Assembly: GCA_020347585.1 (NCBI GenBank)
Contig: CP070733.1
Coordinates: 2,092,283-2,103,815 of the forward strand
From: Pseudomonadota bacterium
Lineage (GTDB): Bacteria > Pseudomonadota > Gammaproteobacteria > CAMYNG01
Length of the DNA: 11,533 nt
Direction: 5' to 3'
Notes under the pieces: generated by a model
Seen by the model: the letters and a program-made list of their open reading frames with translations, nothing else
Told to the model about the DNA's origin: nothing
Databases searched by the model: none
Program-made: the position numbers and the translations under genes
In this document: in pieces, positions 1 through 7,128 of the stretch
How the letters are laid out: every line of letters starts with the position of its first letter
How positions within the stretch are numbered: position 1 is the first letter of the stretch

Positions 1-116
1 CACCCACGCTGGAACTGTGGGGCGACGATCTGATACCGGAGATCGCGGAAACAGTCGGTGCGGCATATGTCATTAGCCAGGCGATGGATGGTGACACTGT
101 CACCTTTACCTACTGA
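1..116 (+). CDS. C-terminal fragment of an unidentified protein (possibly alanine racemase-like)
   Basis: An open frame enters from the left edge (first full codon at base 3) and ends at TGA 114-116, leaving 37 visible codons. The visible protein contains ELWGDDL, then IAE and a tyrosine at alanine-racemase-like spacing, and ends in TFTY. The C-terminal barrel of alanine racemases has a comparable pattern (LWG, a few residues, VAE, GT, Y), but the usual GTxxYE is replaced by GAAYVI. The assignment is therefore only a guess from a short tail. The gene ends 32 bases before hpt on the same strand, so the two may be co-transcribed. In Pseudomonas the gene near this place is nagZ, but I do not recognise a NagZ tail here. 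Confidence 0.45.
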   Translation, partial: PTLELWGDDLIPEIAETVGAAYVISQAMDGDTVTFTY

Positions 117-148
117 TATTTTCTCTGTGCTGACGCACCAGAAGGCAA

Positions 149-700
149 ATGTCTATCACTGCGGAACAGGCGCATGCAGTACTAGAAGAGGCCGAATGTC
201 TTTACTCGGCAGATGAGGTGCATGAGGCCTTTGATCGGTTGGCGGCCCAGATCAACGCCAAGCTGGAAGGAACTAATCCGCTGGTTTTGTGCGTGATGAA
301 CGGTGGTCTTGTGCCAGCTGGACATCTGCTGACGCGGCTGAGTTTTCCGCTGCAGTTCGAGTATATCCATGCTACGCGCTATCGCGGCGACTTGCAGGGT
401 GGCGAGCTTCACTGGCGTGCAAAGCCTGTCACCCAACTCGCCGGGAGGGTGGTGCTAGTGATTGATGACATCCTTGACGAAGGGGTCACACTCGCAAGGA
501 TCCTGGCGTATTGCCGTGAGCAGGGAGCCGATGAGGTTGCAAGCTGCGTGCTGGTGGAGAAACGGCATGATCGTAAGGTCGATGTCGAGGTGGATTTTGT
601 GGGACTAGAAGTCGAGGATCGTTACGTGTTCGGTTACGGTATGGACTACAAGGGTTACCTGCGCAACGCGCCGGGGATCTTTGCGATAAAGGGCACCTAG
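149..700 (+). CDS. hpt: hypoxanthine-guanine phosphoribosyltransferase
   Basis: This 183-residue cytosolic type I phosphoribosyltransferase joins hypoxanthine (and probably guanine) to PRPP to give IMP or GMP. The PRPP-binding loop is plain at residues 101-114 (VVLVIDDILDEGVT), with the adjacent acidic pair expected for the magnesium/ribose contact. An NGG loop lies at 51-53. A purine-side lysine (VEK, 136-138) is followed by the conserved segment RYVFGYGMDYKGYLRN (158-173). The length and N-terminus match the Pseudomonas-type Hpt rather than the shorter E. coli Hpt. AGAAGG at 140-145 lies just before the ATG (spacing is short). The phosphorylase gene starts 12 bases after its stop, and its product hypoxanthine is the substrate here, so the two form an operon-like salvage pair. 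Confidence 0.9.
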   Translation: MSITAEQAHAVLEEAECLYSADEVHEAFDRLAAQINAKLEGTNPLVLCVMNGGLVPAGHLLTRLSFPLQFEYIHATRYRGDLQGGELHWRAKPVTQLAGRVVLVIDDILDEGVTLARILAYCREQGADEVASCVLVEKRHDRKVDVEVDFVGLEVEDRYVFGYGMDYKGYLRNAPGIFAIKGT

Positions 701-704
701 GCGG
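699..704 (+). promoter_or_regulatory. ribosome binding site deciding the phosphorylase start
   Basis: AGGCGG overlaps the hpt stop codon and lies 8 bases before ATG 713. A TTG six bases upstream (707) is in frame but sits almost on top of this site, so ATG 713 is preferred. Confidence 0.5.
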
Positions 705-712
705 GATTGCGG

Positions 713-1453
713 ATGGCGCGCACGGCAATCATTGGTGGCACTGGACTTACCTCGCTGAAGAGCCTCGAGATTACCGGGCGCGAGGTGGTACAGACGCCCT
801 ATGGTGAACCCTCCGGACCCCTGACGCACGGCGTCCTGTCCGGGGTCGAGGTGGTATTTCTGGCACGCCACGGCTACGGTCACACCATTCCTCCCCATAA
901 GGTAAATTATCGCGCCAACATTTGGGCCTTGCGCGAAGTGGGGGCAGAGAACGTTATCGCGGTAAATGCCGTCGGTGGGATCAGCGACGACATGGATCCG
1001 GAACGATTGGTGATCCCGGACCAAATAATTGACTACACCTGGTCGCGCTTCAATACCTATTTCGAGGAAGGCCTCAACCAGGTGGTGCACGTTGATTTCA
1101 CGCATCCCTATTGCGCGCAACTGCGCGAGGCGCTTATCGGGGGGGCGCGTGCCGGCGGACGGGATGTGATTGTTGCGGCGACCTACGGGACCACCCAGGG
1201 ACCACGCCTGGAAACGGCCGCCGAGGTGGATCGACTGGAACGGGATGGCTGCAATATCGTCGGCATGACGGGGATGCCCGAAGCTGCGCTGGCTCGCGAG
1301 CTGGAACTTTGTTATGCCTGTATCGCCGTCGTTGCCAACCGTGCCGCGGGGCGCGGCGAGGAACTCATCACGATGAAGGACATTGAGCAGCACCTGACCC
1401 GCGGCATGGTGTCGGTTCGGGGGCTGTTGGAGCAGGTAATTCCGGCACTATAG
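713..1453 (+). CDS. S-methyl-5'-thioinosine phosphorylase (PNP/MTAP family)
   Basis: This 246-residue protein belongs to the trimeric purine nucleoside phosphorylase/MTAP family. Visible features are GGTG at residues 8-11 and RHG at 52-54 (phosphate site). Further along are the HKVNYRAN stretch (62-69), NAVGGI (85-90), GPRLET (163-168) and MTGMPEA (185-191), which contains the methionine and glutamate that hold the ribose. Near 206-213 it reads VVANRAAG, where human MTAP, as I recall it, has an acidic TDYDCW-type segment for a 6-amino purine. An asparagine there fits a 6-oxopurine such as methylthioinosine or inosine. In Pseudomonas aeruginosa the homologue PA3004 is a methylthioinosine phosphorylase. 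Placement right after hpt supports this, because it would release hypoxanthine for Hpt. A generic MTA phosphorylase is the main alternative. Confidence 0.85.
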   Translation: MARTAIIGGTGLTSLKSLEITGREVVQTPYGEPSGPLTHGVLSGVEVVFLARHGYGHTIPPHKVNYRANIWALREVGAENVIAVNAVGGISDDMDPERLVIPDQIIDYTWSRFNTYFEEGLNQVVHVDFTHPYCAQLREALIGGARAGGRDVIVAATYGTTQGPRLETAAEVDRLERDGCNIVGMTGMPEAALARELELCYACIAVVANRAAGRGEELITMKDIEQHLTRGMVSVRGLLEQVIPAL

Positions 1454-1473
1454 GCCATGCGAGGGCCATATGT

Positions 1474-2238
1474 TCAGCGGCGCGCCGGAGTCTTGCTGCC
1501 CTCGCTATCGGGCTCAAACGGCGTCACCAGCACCGCTACTCCCAGTACCGGGTTGTCCAGGTAGTGAAGCTGCTGGCTGCGCATGCGGCGACTCTGCTGC
1601 AGGTGGTATATGGGGTCCAGCGCTGCGGTCGCATCAAACAGCATGTTGGTCTCGAGCAAACTGTCCACATCGGGTCGCGGCTCGGCACGGTACGCGAGGT
1701 CAGCTTCAAAATGCAGGTAACGTGCCAGAACGAGCCTGACGTAGCCCTGTAACCGGTAGTCGCGTGGTGCGTCACCCGGGTCGGCGGAGATTGGTTGTCC
1801 GGTGTCGGCTGTTTCGCCGCTACCCGATCGCGATGGCGTGGCGACTGGCGCGGGTACGGGGATATCGATGTGTACCGGCAGGGCCTGCTCGCGCGCCATA
1901 CCGGGTTGACGCCACGCCAGATGAGCCAGTACGCGATAGCGCTTCGATTTTTCCAACATCCGGGCTTCGCTGTTTAGGCGCTGCGCCCCGGTGCTCAGTG
2001 GCTTGAAGGTATAGCGGCGATCGTATTCGGCGGGCAGTGGCCCGGCAAAGGGCCGGTCGAGCTCCACATATTCCTCGGGTGGTTCGAGGCTAACGTCGGT
2101 GGGCCAACGTTCGGCGCTGCGGTCACGTTCGCTCAGGTTCTCGAAAACGATAAGTTCGACGTCATAGTAGCGCACGTCCTCCGCACTTACGGCAACGGCA
2201 GGTGTCAGGAGCAACGCGGCGAGCAGTAGCGATTTCAA
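1474..2238 (-). CDS. csiV: CsiV-family secreted cell-envelope protein
   Basis: A 254-residue exported protein of the CsiV family (PF10972). In Vibrio cholerae CsiV binds peptidoglycan and is needed with LpoA for PBP1A function; the role here is inferred from the family. With the start at TTG 2238-2236 the protein begins MKSLLLAALLLTPAVAVSA, a textbook signal peptide with probable cleavage after residue 19. The family-typical YYDVELIVFEN follows directly. A Pro/Ser/Gly-rich linker spans roughly residues 134-160. The C-terminal half has the RLQGYVRLVLARYLHFEADL and LHYLDNPVLGVAVLVTPFE segments that close the domain. A longer frame upstream lacks a ribosome site and would bury the signal peptide. 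The gene converges on the phosphorylase with 20 bases between stops and diverges from the deformylase gene. The csiV-mfd neighbourhood is the one found in Pseudomonas. Confidence 0.8.
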   Translation of the reverse strand: MKSLLLAALLLTPAVAVSAEDVRYYDVELIVFENLSERDRSAERWPTDVSLEPPEEYVELDRPFAGPLPAEYDRRYTFKPLSTGAQRLNSEARMLEKSKRYRVLAHLAWRQPGMAREQALPVHIDIPVPAPVATPSRSGSGETADTGQPISADPGDAPRDYRLQGYVRLVLARYLHFEADLAYRAEPRPDVDSLLETNMLFDATAALDPIYHLQQSRRMRSQQLHYLDNPVLGVAVLVTPFEPDSEGSKTPARR

Positions 2239-2240
2239 AA

Positions 2241-2270
2241 TTGTTCCCTTTCTTGCGCAGCTGCTATAGT
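2241..2270 (+). promoter_or_regulatory. candidate sigma-70 promoter for the deformylase gene
   Basis: TTGTTC (2241-2246) and TATAGT (2265-2270) are 18 bases apart and lie about 30 bases before the ATG at 2301. The -10 is good and the -35 is only half matching. The csiV ribosome site lies under the -35 on the other strand, so the csiV promoter must lie further right, inside or beyond the same 62-base gap. Confidence 0.4.
2245..2250 (-). promoter_or_regulatory. ribosome binding site supporting the TTG start of csiV
   Basis: The minus strand reads AAGGGA six bases before TTG 2238. This places translation start exactly at the signal peptide and is the main reason for choosing a non-ATG start. 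Confidence 0.55.
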
Positions 2271-2300
2271 TTGGTGCGAGCGATTCCGTGGAGCGACACA

Positions 2301-2852
2301 ATGGCCGTAAGAGAAGTATTGCGTATGGGTCACCCCTTGCTGCATCAGGTTGCGCAGCCGGTAGAGCAGTTTAACACGCTCGAGCTGGATATGCTCATCA
2401 AGGACATGTTCGATACCATGGATGCGATGAAAGGTGCCGGGCTGGCTGCACCGCAAATCGGCGTCAGCCTGCGCGTTGTGATCTTTGGTGTTGAGGCCAA
2501 TCCGCGTTACCCCGACGTCGAACCGGTGCCTACGACCGTTTTGATCCATCCGCAGATCACTGTGCTGGGTGAGGAAACACAGGAGGACTGGGAGGGCTGC
2601 CTTAGCGTTCCGGGCTTGCGCGGGATGGTGCCGCGCTGGAACCGCATTCGTTACGATGGGGCTGATATCAAGGGCAAGCCGCTTGAGTGCGAGGTATCCG
2701 GTTTTCATGCGCGCGTCGTGCAGCACGAGGTCGATCATCTCGACGGCATATTATATCCGGAGCGCATACGCGACATGCGCACCTTTGGCTTTGAACGCGA
2801 ACTCTTCCCGGAGGTATTTGGCGATGCCGCTGTTCCCATTGGGGACGATTAA
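2301..2852 (+). CDS. def: peptide deformylase
   Basis: This 183-residue metalloenzyme removes the formyl group from the N-terminal methionine of new proteins at the ribosome. All three family motifs are present: GAGLAAPQIG (45-54), EGCLSVPG (98-105, metal ligand Cys100) and QHEVDHLDG (141-149, ligands His142 and His146, catalytic Glu143). GTGGAG at 2288-2293 lies 7 bases before ATG 2301; an upstream in-frame extension would overlap the csiV start and lacks a ribosome site. The loop RYPDVEPVP (69-77) and the extended tail with FGFERELFP (162-170) differ from the short E. coli Def and resemble the longer type I enzymes, including the organellar PDF1A group. No fmt gene is next to it, so it may be a second copy in this genome. 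It stands alone, facing mfd. Confidence 0.92.
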   Translation: MAVREVLRMGHPLLHQVAQPVEQFNTLELDMLIKDMFDTMDAMKGAGLAAPQIGVSLRVVIFGVEANPRYPDVEPVPTTVLIHPQITVLGEETQEDWEGCLSVPGLRGMVPRWNRIRYDGADIKGKPLECEVSGFHARVVQHEVDHLDGILYPERIRDMRTFGFERELFPEVFGDAAVPIGDD

Positions 2853-2896
2853 CAATGGGGGGCTCGGCGTGAGTAGTTGCACGCATGCGAAGCGTG

Positions 2897-5800
2897 TCAT
2901 GCCGCGTCCTTGTCGCTGAGCTCATCGAGTAGTTTGTCCACGGCGTGAATGCGCGTATCGCGATCCGGCAGCGGTTGACTGATGCGCAGCTTGTTGCTGC
3001 CGTCCAGCCGGTAGACTGCCGGTTGCGATTGTATCATGCGAATGATGCATGCCGGATCCACATTGGGTTGGTCAACAAAATGTATACGCCCCCCCTGTTC
3101 ACCCAGCTCAATCTGTTTGATGCCAAGCACGGTGGCCCGCAGCTTGAGTTCGGTAAGGCGAAACAGCGTGCGGGTCGGTTCGGGCAGCAGCCCAAATCGG
3201 TCAATCATCTCAACCTGCAATTCGCGCAACGCGTCTTCGTCCGCGGCACTGGCGATGCGTTTGTACAGGAGTAACCGCTCGTGAATGTCCGGCAGGTAGT
3301 CCTCGGGGATGAGCGCCGGTACCTTGAGGTCGACCTCGGTGCCGTGGAAGATTGGTTTTGCAAGTTCCGGTTCACGTCCCTCGCGCAGCGCCCGCACGGC
3401 GCGTTCCAGCAGTTCGCTGTACAGTGAATAACCAATCTCCTGCATCTGCCCGCTCTGGTCTTCACCGAGTAACTCGCCGGCACCGCGGATTTCGAGGTCG
3501 TGGGTTGCCAGCGTGAATCCCGTCCCCAGTGACTCGATGGACTCGATAGCCTCGAGGCGCTTTACCGCATCGGGTGTGATCACCTTGCGGCTCGGCACGA
3601 TCAGGTAGGCATAGGCGCGATGGTGTGAGCGACCGACGCGCCCACGCAACTGGTACAGCTGCGCGAGGCCGAACCTGTCGGCGCGGTTGATGACTATGGT
3701 GTTGGCTGTGGGGATGTCGATACCTGTTTCGATGATTGTGGTGCAGACCAGTACATTGAAGCGCTGGTGATAAAAATCCGACATGACTTGCTCGAGATCG
3801 CGTTCACGCATTTGACCGTGTGCGTAGCGCACCGTGGCCTCAGGCAACATCTCCGCGAGCAGATTACACTGGCGCTCGATGGTATCGATGTCATTGTGCA
3901 GGAAATAAACCTGTCCGCCACGGCGTATCTCGCGCAGGCACGCCTCGTGCACCAGCGCCAGGTTCCACTCCGACACAAAGGTCTTGATGGCCAGGCGACG
4001 CGCCGGCGGCGTGGCTATGATCGAGAGGTCACGCAGCCCCGCGAGGGCCATGTTTAGGGTGCGCGGGATAGGAGTCGCTGTCAGGGTGAGCACGTCTACT
4101 TCGGCGCGCAGCGCCTTGAAGCGCTCCTTCTGCCGCACACCAAAGCGATGCTCCTCGTCGATAATTACCAGGCCCAGCCGCTTATAGCGCACGTTTTCCT
4201 GCAGCAGCTTGTGGGTGCCGATTACGATATCGACGTTGCCATCATGCAACCCGGCCAGAATGCGGTCGTTTTCTTTTTTGGAGTGAAAGCGCGACAGCGA
4301 TTCCACCCGCACCGGCCAGTCGGCGAAACGATCGCGAAAATTCGCCAGGTGCTGCTGTGCCAGCAAGGTAGTTGGAACCAGCACCGTGACCTGGCGGCCG
4401 GCCTGCACGGCCAGGAACGCGGCGCGCATGGCTACCTCGGTTTTGCCGAAACCGACATCGCCGCACACTAGGTGGTCCATCGGCTTTTGCGAGCGCATGC
4501 TCTCGAGCACGGTATCGATCGCACCCTGCTGGTCGGGCGTCTCTTCGAAAGGAAAGCCTGCAACAAAGGCACGGTACTGCGCCTCGTCAATGGGGTAGGC
4601 GTAGCCGCTGCGTGCCTCACGCCGCGCGTAAATGTCCAGCAACTCGGCGGCCACATCGCGCACACGCTGGTTTGCCCGCCGCCGGGCGCGCTCCCACTGG
4701 CCGGAACCGAGTTTGTGCAGAGGGGCAGATTCCGGCGCTGCGCCGGTGTAGCGGCTGATGAGATGCAGCGACGACACCGGTACGTAGAGCTTGTCGCCGC
4801 CGGCATACTCAAGCATCAGGAACTCGGCCTCGATTCCGCCGATAGTGATGGTCTGAAGCCCCAGGTAGCGGCCGACGCCGTGATCCTCATGCACGACCGG
4901 TGAACCCACCGACAATTCGGCGAGATTGCGCACAATGGCGTCGGGGTCGCGTGCACTGCGCTTGCGCCGGCGGCGCTGCATCACCTGCGCGCCGAAAAGT
5001 TGTGACTCGGCGATGACCGCAAGTCTGGGGTGCTCGAGCAGGAGTCCGTGTTCCAGCGGGGCGACAGTAATCGCGAGTGGTAAGTTCCCTGCGACAAATG
5101 TCTTCCAGTTGTCGCAGGGATCCGGGTGCAGCCCGCAACCGCGCAGCAGTTGCAGCAGGCTTTCGCGGCGGCCACTGGTCTCGGCGGCAAACAGTACCCT
5201 GCCTTCGAATCCGTGTACAAAGTTCAGCAACGCGCGAGCCGGTTCAGGTGCGCGTGCATTGAGTACCAGTTGCGGTGGTGCGTTGGTGGCGAAATTGATG
5301 GCGTTTGCACCCTCGTGCTCGAATTGCTGCGCCTCACACTGCAGATACGCTTTGCAGCGCGCGAAAACCTCGTTGGTCTGCAGGAACAGATCAGTTGGTG
5401 CCAGAAGGGGGCGCTCGAGGTCGTGGCGGCCCTGTTCATGGCGCTCAGTGACTTCGGTCCAGAATGCCTCGGCGGCGGCCTCGACACCGTGCAGTGTGAG
5501 CAGCACGCTGTTGGCGGGCAGGTAGTCGAACAGCGTTTCCATGCGTTCGTGAAACAGCGGCAGATAGTATTCGATTCCGGATGGCGCAATGGCGTTGCTG
5601 ACATCGCGGTAGACGGCGGATTTTTTCGGATCGCCCTCGAAGCGAGCGCGATAGGCCTGGCGGAACCGGGTAATGGCGTCTTCGTCGAGGGGGAATTCGC
5701 GGGCCGGCAGTAGCCGCACCCGCTCGACCTGCTGCGCCGACCGCTGTGTCTCCGGATCGAAGGTACGAATACTCTCAATCTCATTATCAAACAATTCAAT

Positions 5801-6367
5801 ACGATAGGGCAGGCGGCTGCCCATTGGATACAGATCGATGATGTTGCCGCGGACCGCAAACTCGCCGTGCTCCATCACCGAGGAAACACAGGCGTAGCCG
5901 CTGGCGTCGAGACGCACGCGCATGGCCTCCAGGTCCAGCGGCTGACCCAGGTCCAGCAGCAAGCTGCGCCGTTCGATGAATTCGCGCGGGGCCAACCGGT
6001 GCATCAGGGTTTGTACCGGTACCACCAGTATTCCTTTCTGCAGCCCGGGTAGCCGCGACAGTGCGGTCAGCCGATCTGAGATGATGTCCTGGTGGGGTGA
6101 GAACACATCGTAGGGAAGGGTTTCCCAGTCCGGGAAATGCAGCAGGGGCGTGCGCTCATCATCGCAGAAGAATTCGATACCGCTGGCCAGACGCTGCGCA
6201 CCGGCCGCGTCAGCGGTGATGATCACCACCGGGCCATCATGTTGTTCGGCGGTGCTGGTTACGACCAGTTCCAGGCCGCTGCCGTAGAGGCGGCCCCAGC
6301 GGGCGCGCTGTCCCGGCGCGCTCGGCAGTGGCGGTCGAAAAGGGTCGGTGTAAATGTCGGTGGCCAT
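2897..6367 (-). CDS. mfd: transcription-repair coupling factor Mfd
   Basis: This 1156-residue ATP-driven translocase recognises RNA polymerase stalled at DNA damage, pushes it off and recruits UvrA for nucleotide excision repair. The length fits the family (E. coli 1148). The N-terminal third is the UvrB-like module (for example HFPDWETLPYDVFSPHQD). A CarD-like RNA-polymerase-interaction domain lies at about residues 480-545 (VHEDHGVGRYLGL and LEYAGGDKLYVPVSSL). The helicase motor follows, with Walker A GDVGFGKTE at 636-644, the DEEH box at 737-740 and QLRGRVGRS near 900. The TRCF C-terminal domain runs from about residue 1000 (DLKVPALIPEDYLPD). ATG 6367 was chosen over a long non-ATG extension because it gives the family's N-terminus, although its ribosome site is weak. 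All key residues look intact. The convergent deformylase gene ends 44 bases away. Confidence 0.97.
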   Translation of the reverse strand: MATDIYTDPFRPPLPSAPGQRARWGRLYGSGLELVVTSTAEQHDGPVVIITADAAGAQRLASGIEFFCDDERTPLLHFPDWETLPYDVFSPHQDIISDRLTALSRLPGLQKGILVVPVQTLMHRLAPREFIERRSLLLDLGQPLDLEAMRVRLDASGYACVSSVMEHGEFAVRGNIIDLYPMGSRLPYRIELFDNEIESIRTFDPETQRSAQQVERVRLLPAREFPLDEDAITRFRQAYRARFEGDPKKSAVYRDVSNAIAPSGIEYYLPLFHERMETLFDYLPANSVLLTLHGVEAAAEAFWTEVTERHEQGRHDLERPLLAPTDLFLQTNEVFARCKAYLQCEAQQFEHEGANAINFATNAPPQLVLNARAPEPARALLNFVHGFEGRVLFAAETSGRRESLLQLLRGCGLHPDPCDNWKTFVAGNLPLAITVAPLEHGLLLEHPRLAVIAESQLFGAQVMQRRRRKRSARDPDAIVRNLAELSVGSPVVHEDHGVGRYLGLQTITIGGIEAEFLMLEYAGGDKLYVPVSSLHLISRYTGAAPESAPLHKLGSGQWERARRRANQRVRDVAAELLDIYARREARSGYAYPIDEAQYRAFVAGFPFEETPDQQGAIDTVLESMRSQKPMDHLVCGDVGFGKTEVAMRAAFLAVQAGRQVTVLVPTTLLAQQHLANFRDRFADWPVRVESLSRFHSKKENDRILAGLHDGNVDIVIGTHKLLQENVRYKRLGLVIIDEEHRFGVRQKERFKALRAEVDVLTLTATPIPRTLNMALAGLRDLSIIATPPARRLAIKTFVSEWNLALVHEACLREIRRGGQVYFLHNDIDTIERQCNLLAEMLPEATVRYAHGQMRERDLEQVMSDFYHQRFNVLVCTTIIETGIDIPTANTIVINRADRFGLAQLYQLRGRVGRSHHRAYAYLIVPSRKVITPDAVKRLEAIESIESLGTGFTLATHDLEIRGAGELLGEDQSGQMQEIGYSLYSELLERAVRALREGREPELAKPIFHGTEVDLKVPALIPEDYLPDIHERLLLYKRIASAADEDALRELQVEMIDRFGLLPEPTRTLFRLTELKLRATVLGIKQIELGEQGGRIHFVDQPNVDPACIIRMIQSQPAVYRLDGSNKLRISQPLPDRDTRIHAVDKLLDELSDKDAA

Positions 6368-6403
6368 CAATAACGGATCCGGAGGCGGGCGAAACAGCCG
6401 CCA

Positions 6404-6409
6404 ATTATA
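6404..6409 (-). promoter_or_regulatory. candidate -10 box of the mfd promoter
   Basis: The minus strand reads TATAAT, a perfect sigma-70 -10 hexamer, 36 bases before the mfd ATG. This would give a leader of about 30 bases. No convincing -35 is seen at 16-18 bases (the region reads CTCGTTCACC), so this is only moderately supported. Confidence 0.45.
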
Positions 6410-6464
6410 GCGGCAAGGGGCATGGTGAACGAGGTGATCGACTGAGGCGTGCGTCGTCGGGCGG

Positions 6465-6488
6465 CCGGCCGGCTCATAAGCCGGCCGG
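6465..6488 (-). terminator. GC-rich hairpin after the DsrE-like gene
   Basis: CCGGCCGGCT (6465-6474) and AGCCGGCCGG (6479-6488) form a perfect 10-bp stem with a 4-base loop. It begins 12 bases beyond the stop of the DsrE-like gene and precedes the mfd promoter. There is no T run after it, so it is at best a U-less terminator or an mRNA-end stabiliser. Confidence 0.45.
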
Positions 6489-6500
6489 TGTCTGGCCGGA

Positions 6501-7010
6501 TCAGCGTATTTCGTCGACGGAAAACTTCTTGTCCATGATATTCGGCGCAATCAGCGCGTGTCCCTGCAACTGCCAGTGGGCAAGTTCCGGGATGGCGGAC
6601 GGCACAATCTGCACGAAGTCCTGGAAGTCTTTCCTGGCATACCCGAAGTCAGCCGCGGCAAGTCCGCAAACCCTGAACTCGACGCCAAGGCTGGCGTAGT
6701 AGCGCATGCGCTCGACCGCGTCCTTGTACTTCGCGTAGTTCTTCTTCGCCAGGGTTACGATTTCGGTGCCGTGAATGACCACCTTGATATCGAGAAATTC
6801 CGGCGCGTAACCATAGGGCTCTTCGGTGAGCGGATTCATCAGGGAGCGAATCCAGTACAGCGCCGAGTTTATCTTGGCGGGATCGTCGAAGTAGAAGTCG
6901 AACACGACCTTCTGCGCCGTGTACGGTGTGCTTTCGATCTTCGCAAGATCCTCTGCGTGCGCCGGGTAGGTCGCGAGCGCCAGCACCATTGCGGCAATTC
7001 GGAAAATCAT
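6501..7010 (-). CDS. secreted DsrE/DsrF-like family protein
   Basis: A 169-residue protein of the DsrE/DsrF-like (YchN fold) group. The family's cytosolic members take part in sulfur relay, but exported members like this one have no settled function. The N-terminus MIFRIAAMVLALATYPAHA is a signal peptide with likely cleavage after residue 19, so the mature protein is probably periplasmic. The core shows a KVVFDFYFDDP strand, then DIKVVIHGTEI (74-84) and a helix around 88-107. The characteristic GVEFRVCGLAAADFGY segment (109-124) carries the only cysteine (Cys115). LQGHALIAPNI (148-158) closes the fold. The start is secure: AAAGGAGG lies six bases upstream. It stands alone between mfd and the YheT-like gene on the same strand. 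Nothing nearby is a recognisable sulfur-oxidation gene, so the substrate cannot be inferred. Confidence 0.8.
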   Translation of the reverse strand: MIFRIAAMVLALATYPAHAEDLAKIESTPYTAQKVVFDFYFDDPAKINSALYWIRSLMNPLTEEPYGYAPEFLDIKVVIHGTEIVTLAKKNYAKYKDAVERMRYYASLGVEFRVCGLAAADFGYARKDFQDFVQIVPSAIPELAHWQLQGHALIAPNIMDKKFSVDEIR

Positions 7011-7016
7011 ACTCTG

Positions 7017-7024
7017 CCTCCTTT
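7017..7024 (-). promoter_or_regulatory. strong ribosome binding site of the DsrE-like gene
   Basis: The minus strand reads AAAGGAGG, a near-perfect Shine-Dalgarno sequence, six bases before the ATG. It is the strongest in the window and suggests the protein is made in quantity. Confidence 0.7.
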
Positions 7025-7062
7025 GGCACGGCTATTCACCTGTTGAGTGCGTATTCCCTACC

Positions 7063-7068
7063 AGTATA
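7063..7068 (-). promoter_or_regulatory. possible -10 box for the DsrE-like gene
   Basis: The minus strand reads TATACT 52 bases before the ATG. No good -35 is found at the usual distance, so this is tentative. Confidence 0.25.
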
Positions 7069-7072
7069 GTGC

Positions 7073-7097
7073 AAAATGATGCACGGCTCGTGGGCAT
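7073..7097 (-). terminator. weak candidate terminator after the YheT-like gene
   Basis: On the minus strand, 31 bases after the hydrolase stop, ATG + CACG pair with CGTG + CAT around an AGC loop with a two-base bulge. The sequence CATTTT follows. The stem is short and the T run only four, so support is low. Confidence 0.25.
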
Positions 7098-7128
7098 GCA
7101 ACGTGTCGCGGGGCGTTAGCGTTTGGTG

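Noticed and set aside
707..712. TTG at 707 as start of the phosphorylase
   Set aside because: The ribosome site would overlap the codon almost directly; ATG 713 has correct spacing and the family N-terminus.
605..1393. 262-residue open frame on the minus strand opposite the phosphorylase gene
   Set aside because: It is the antisense shadow of a gene with a full family match; no ribosome site and no recognisable domain.
1454..1473. Bidirectional terminator between the convergent phosphorylase and csiV genes
   Set aside because: Only a 4-bp GGCC/GGCC pairing is visible in 20 bases, with no T tract.
2875..2900. CACGC...GCGTG hairpin at the mfd stop as terminator between the convergent def and mfd
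   Set aside because: Only five to six pairs, no T run on either strand, and it overlaps the mfd stop codon.
5126..5713. 195-residue plus-strand frame, and several others, opposite mfd
   Set aside because: mfd is an intact 1156-residue gene; these frames come from its codon bias and show no family motifs.
6368..6550. N-terminal extension of mfd by 61 residues
   Set aside because: It begins with a non-ATG codon, overlaps the end of the DsrE-like gene, crosses the hairpin and the TATAAT box, and the sequence is proline/arginine-rich without family match.
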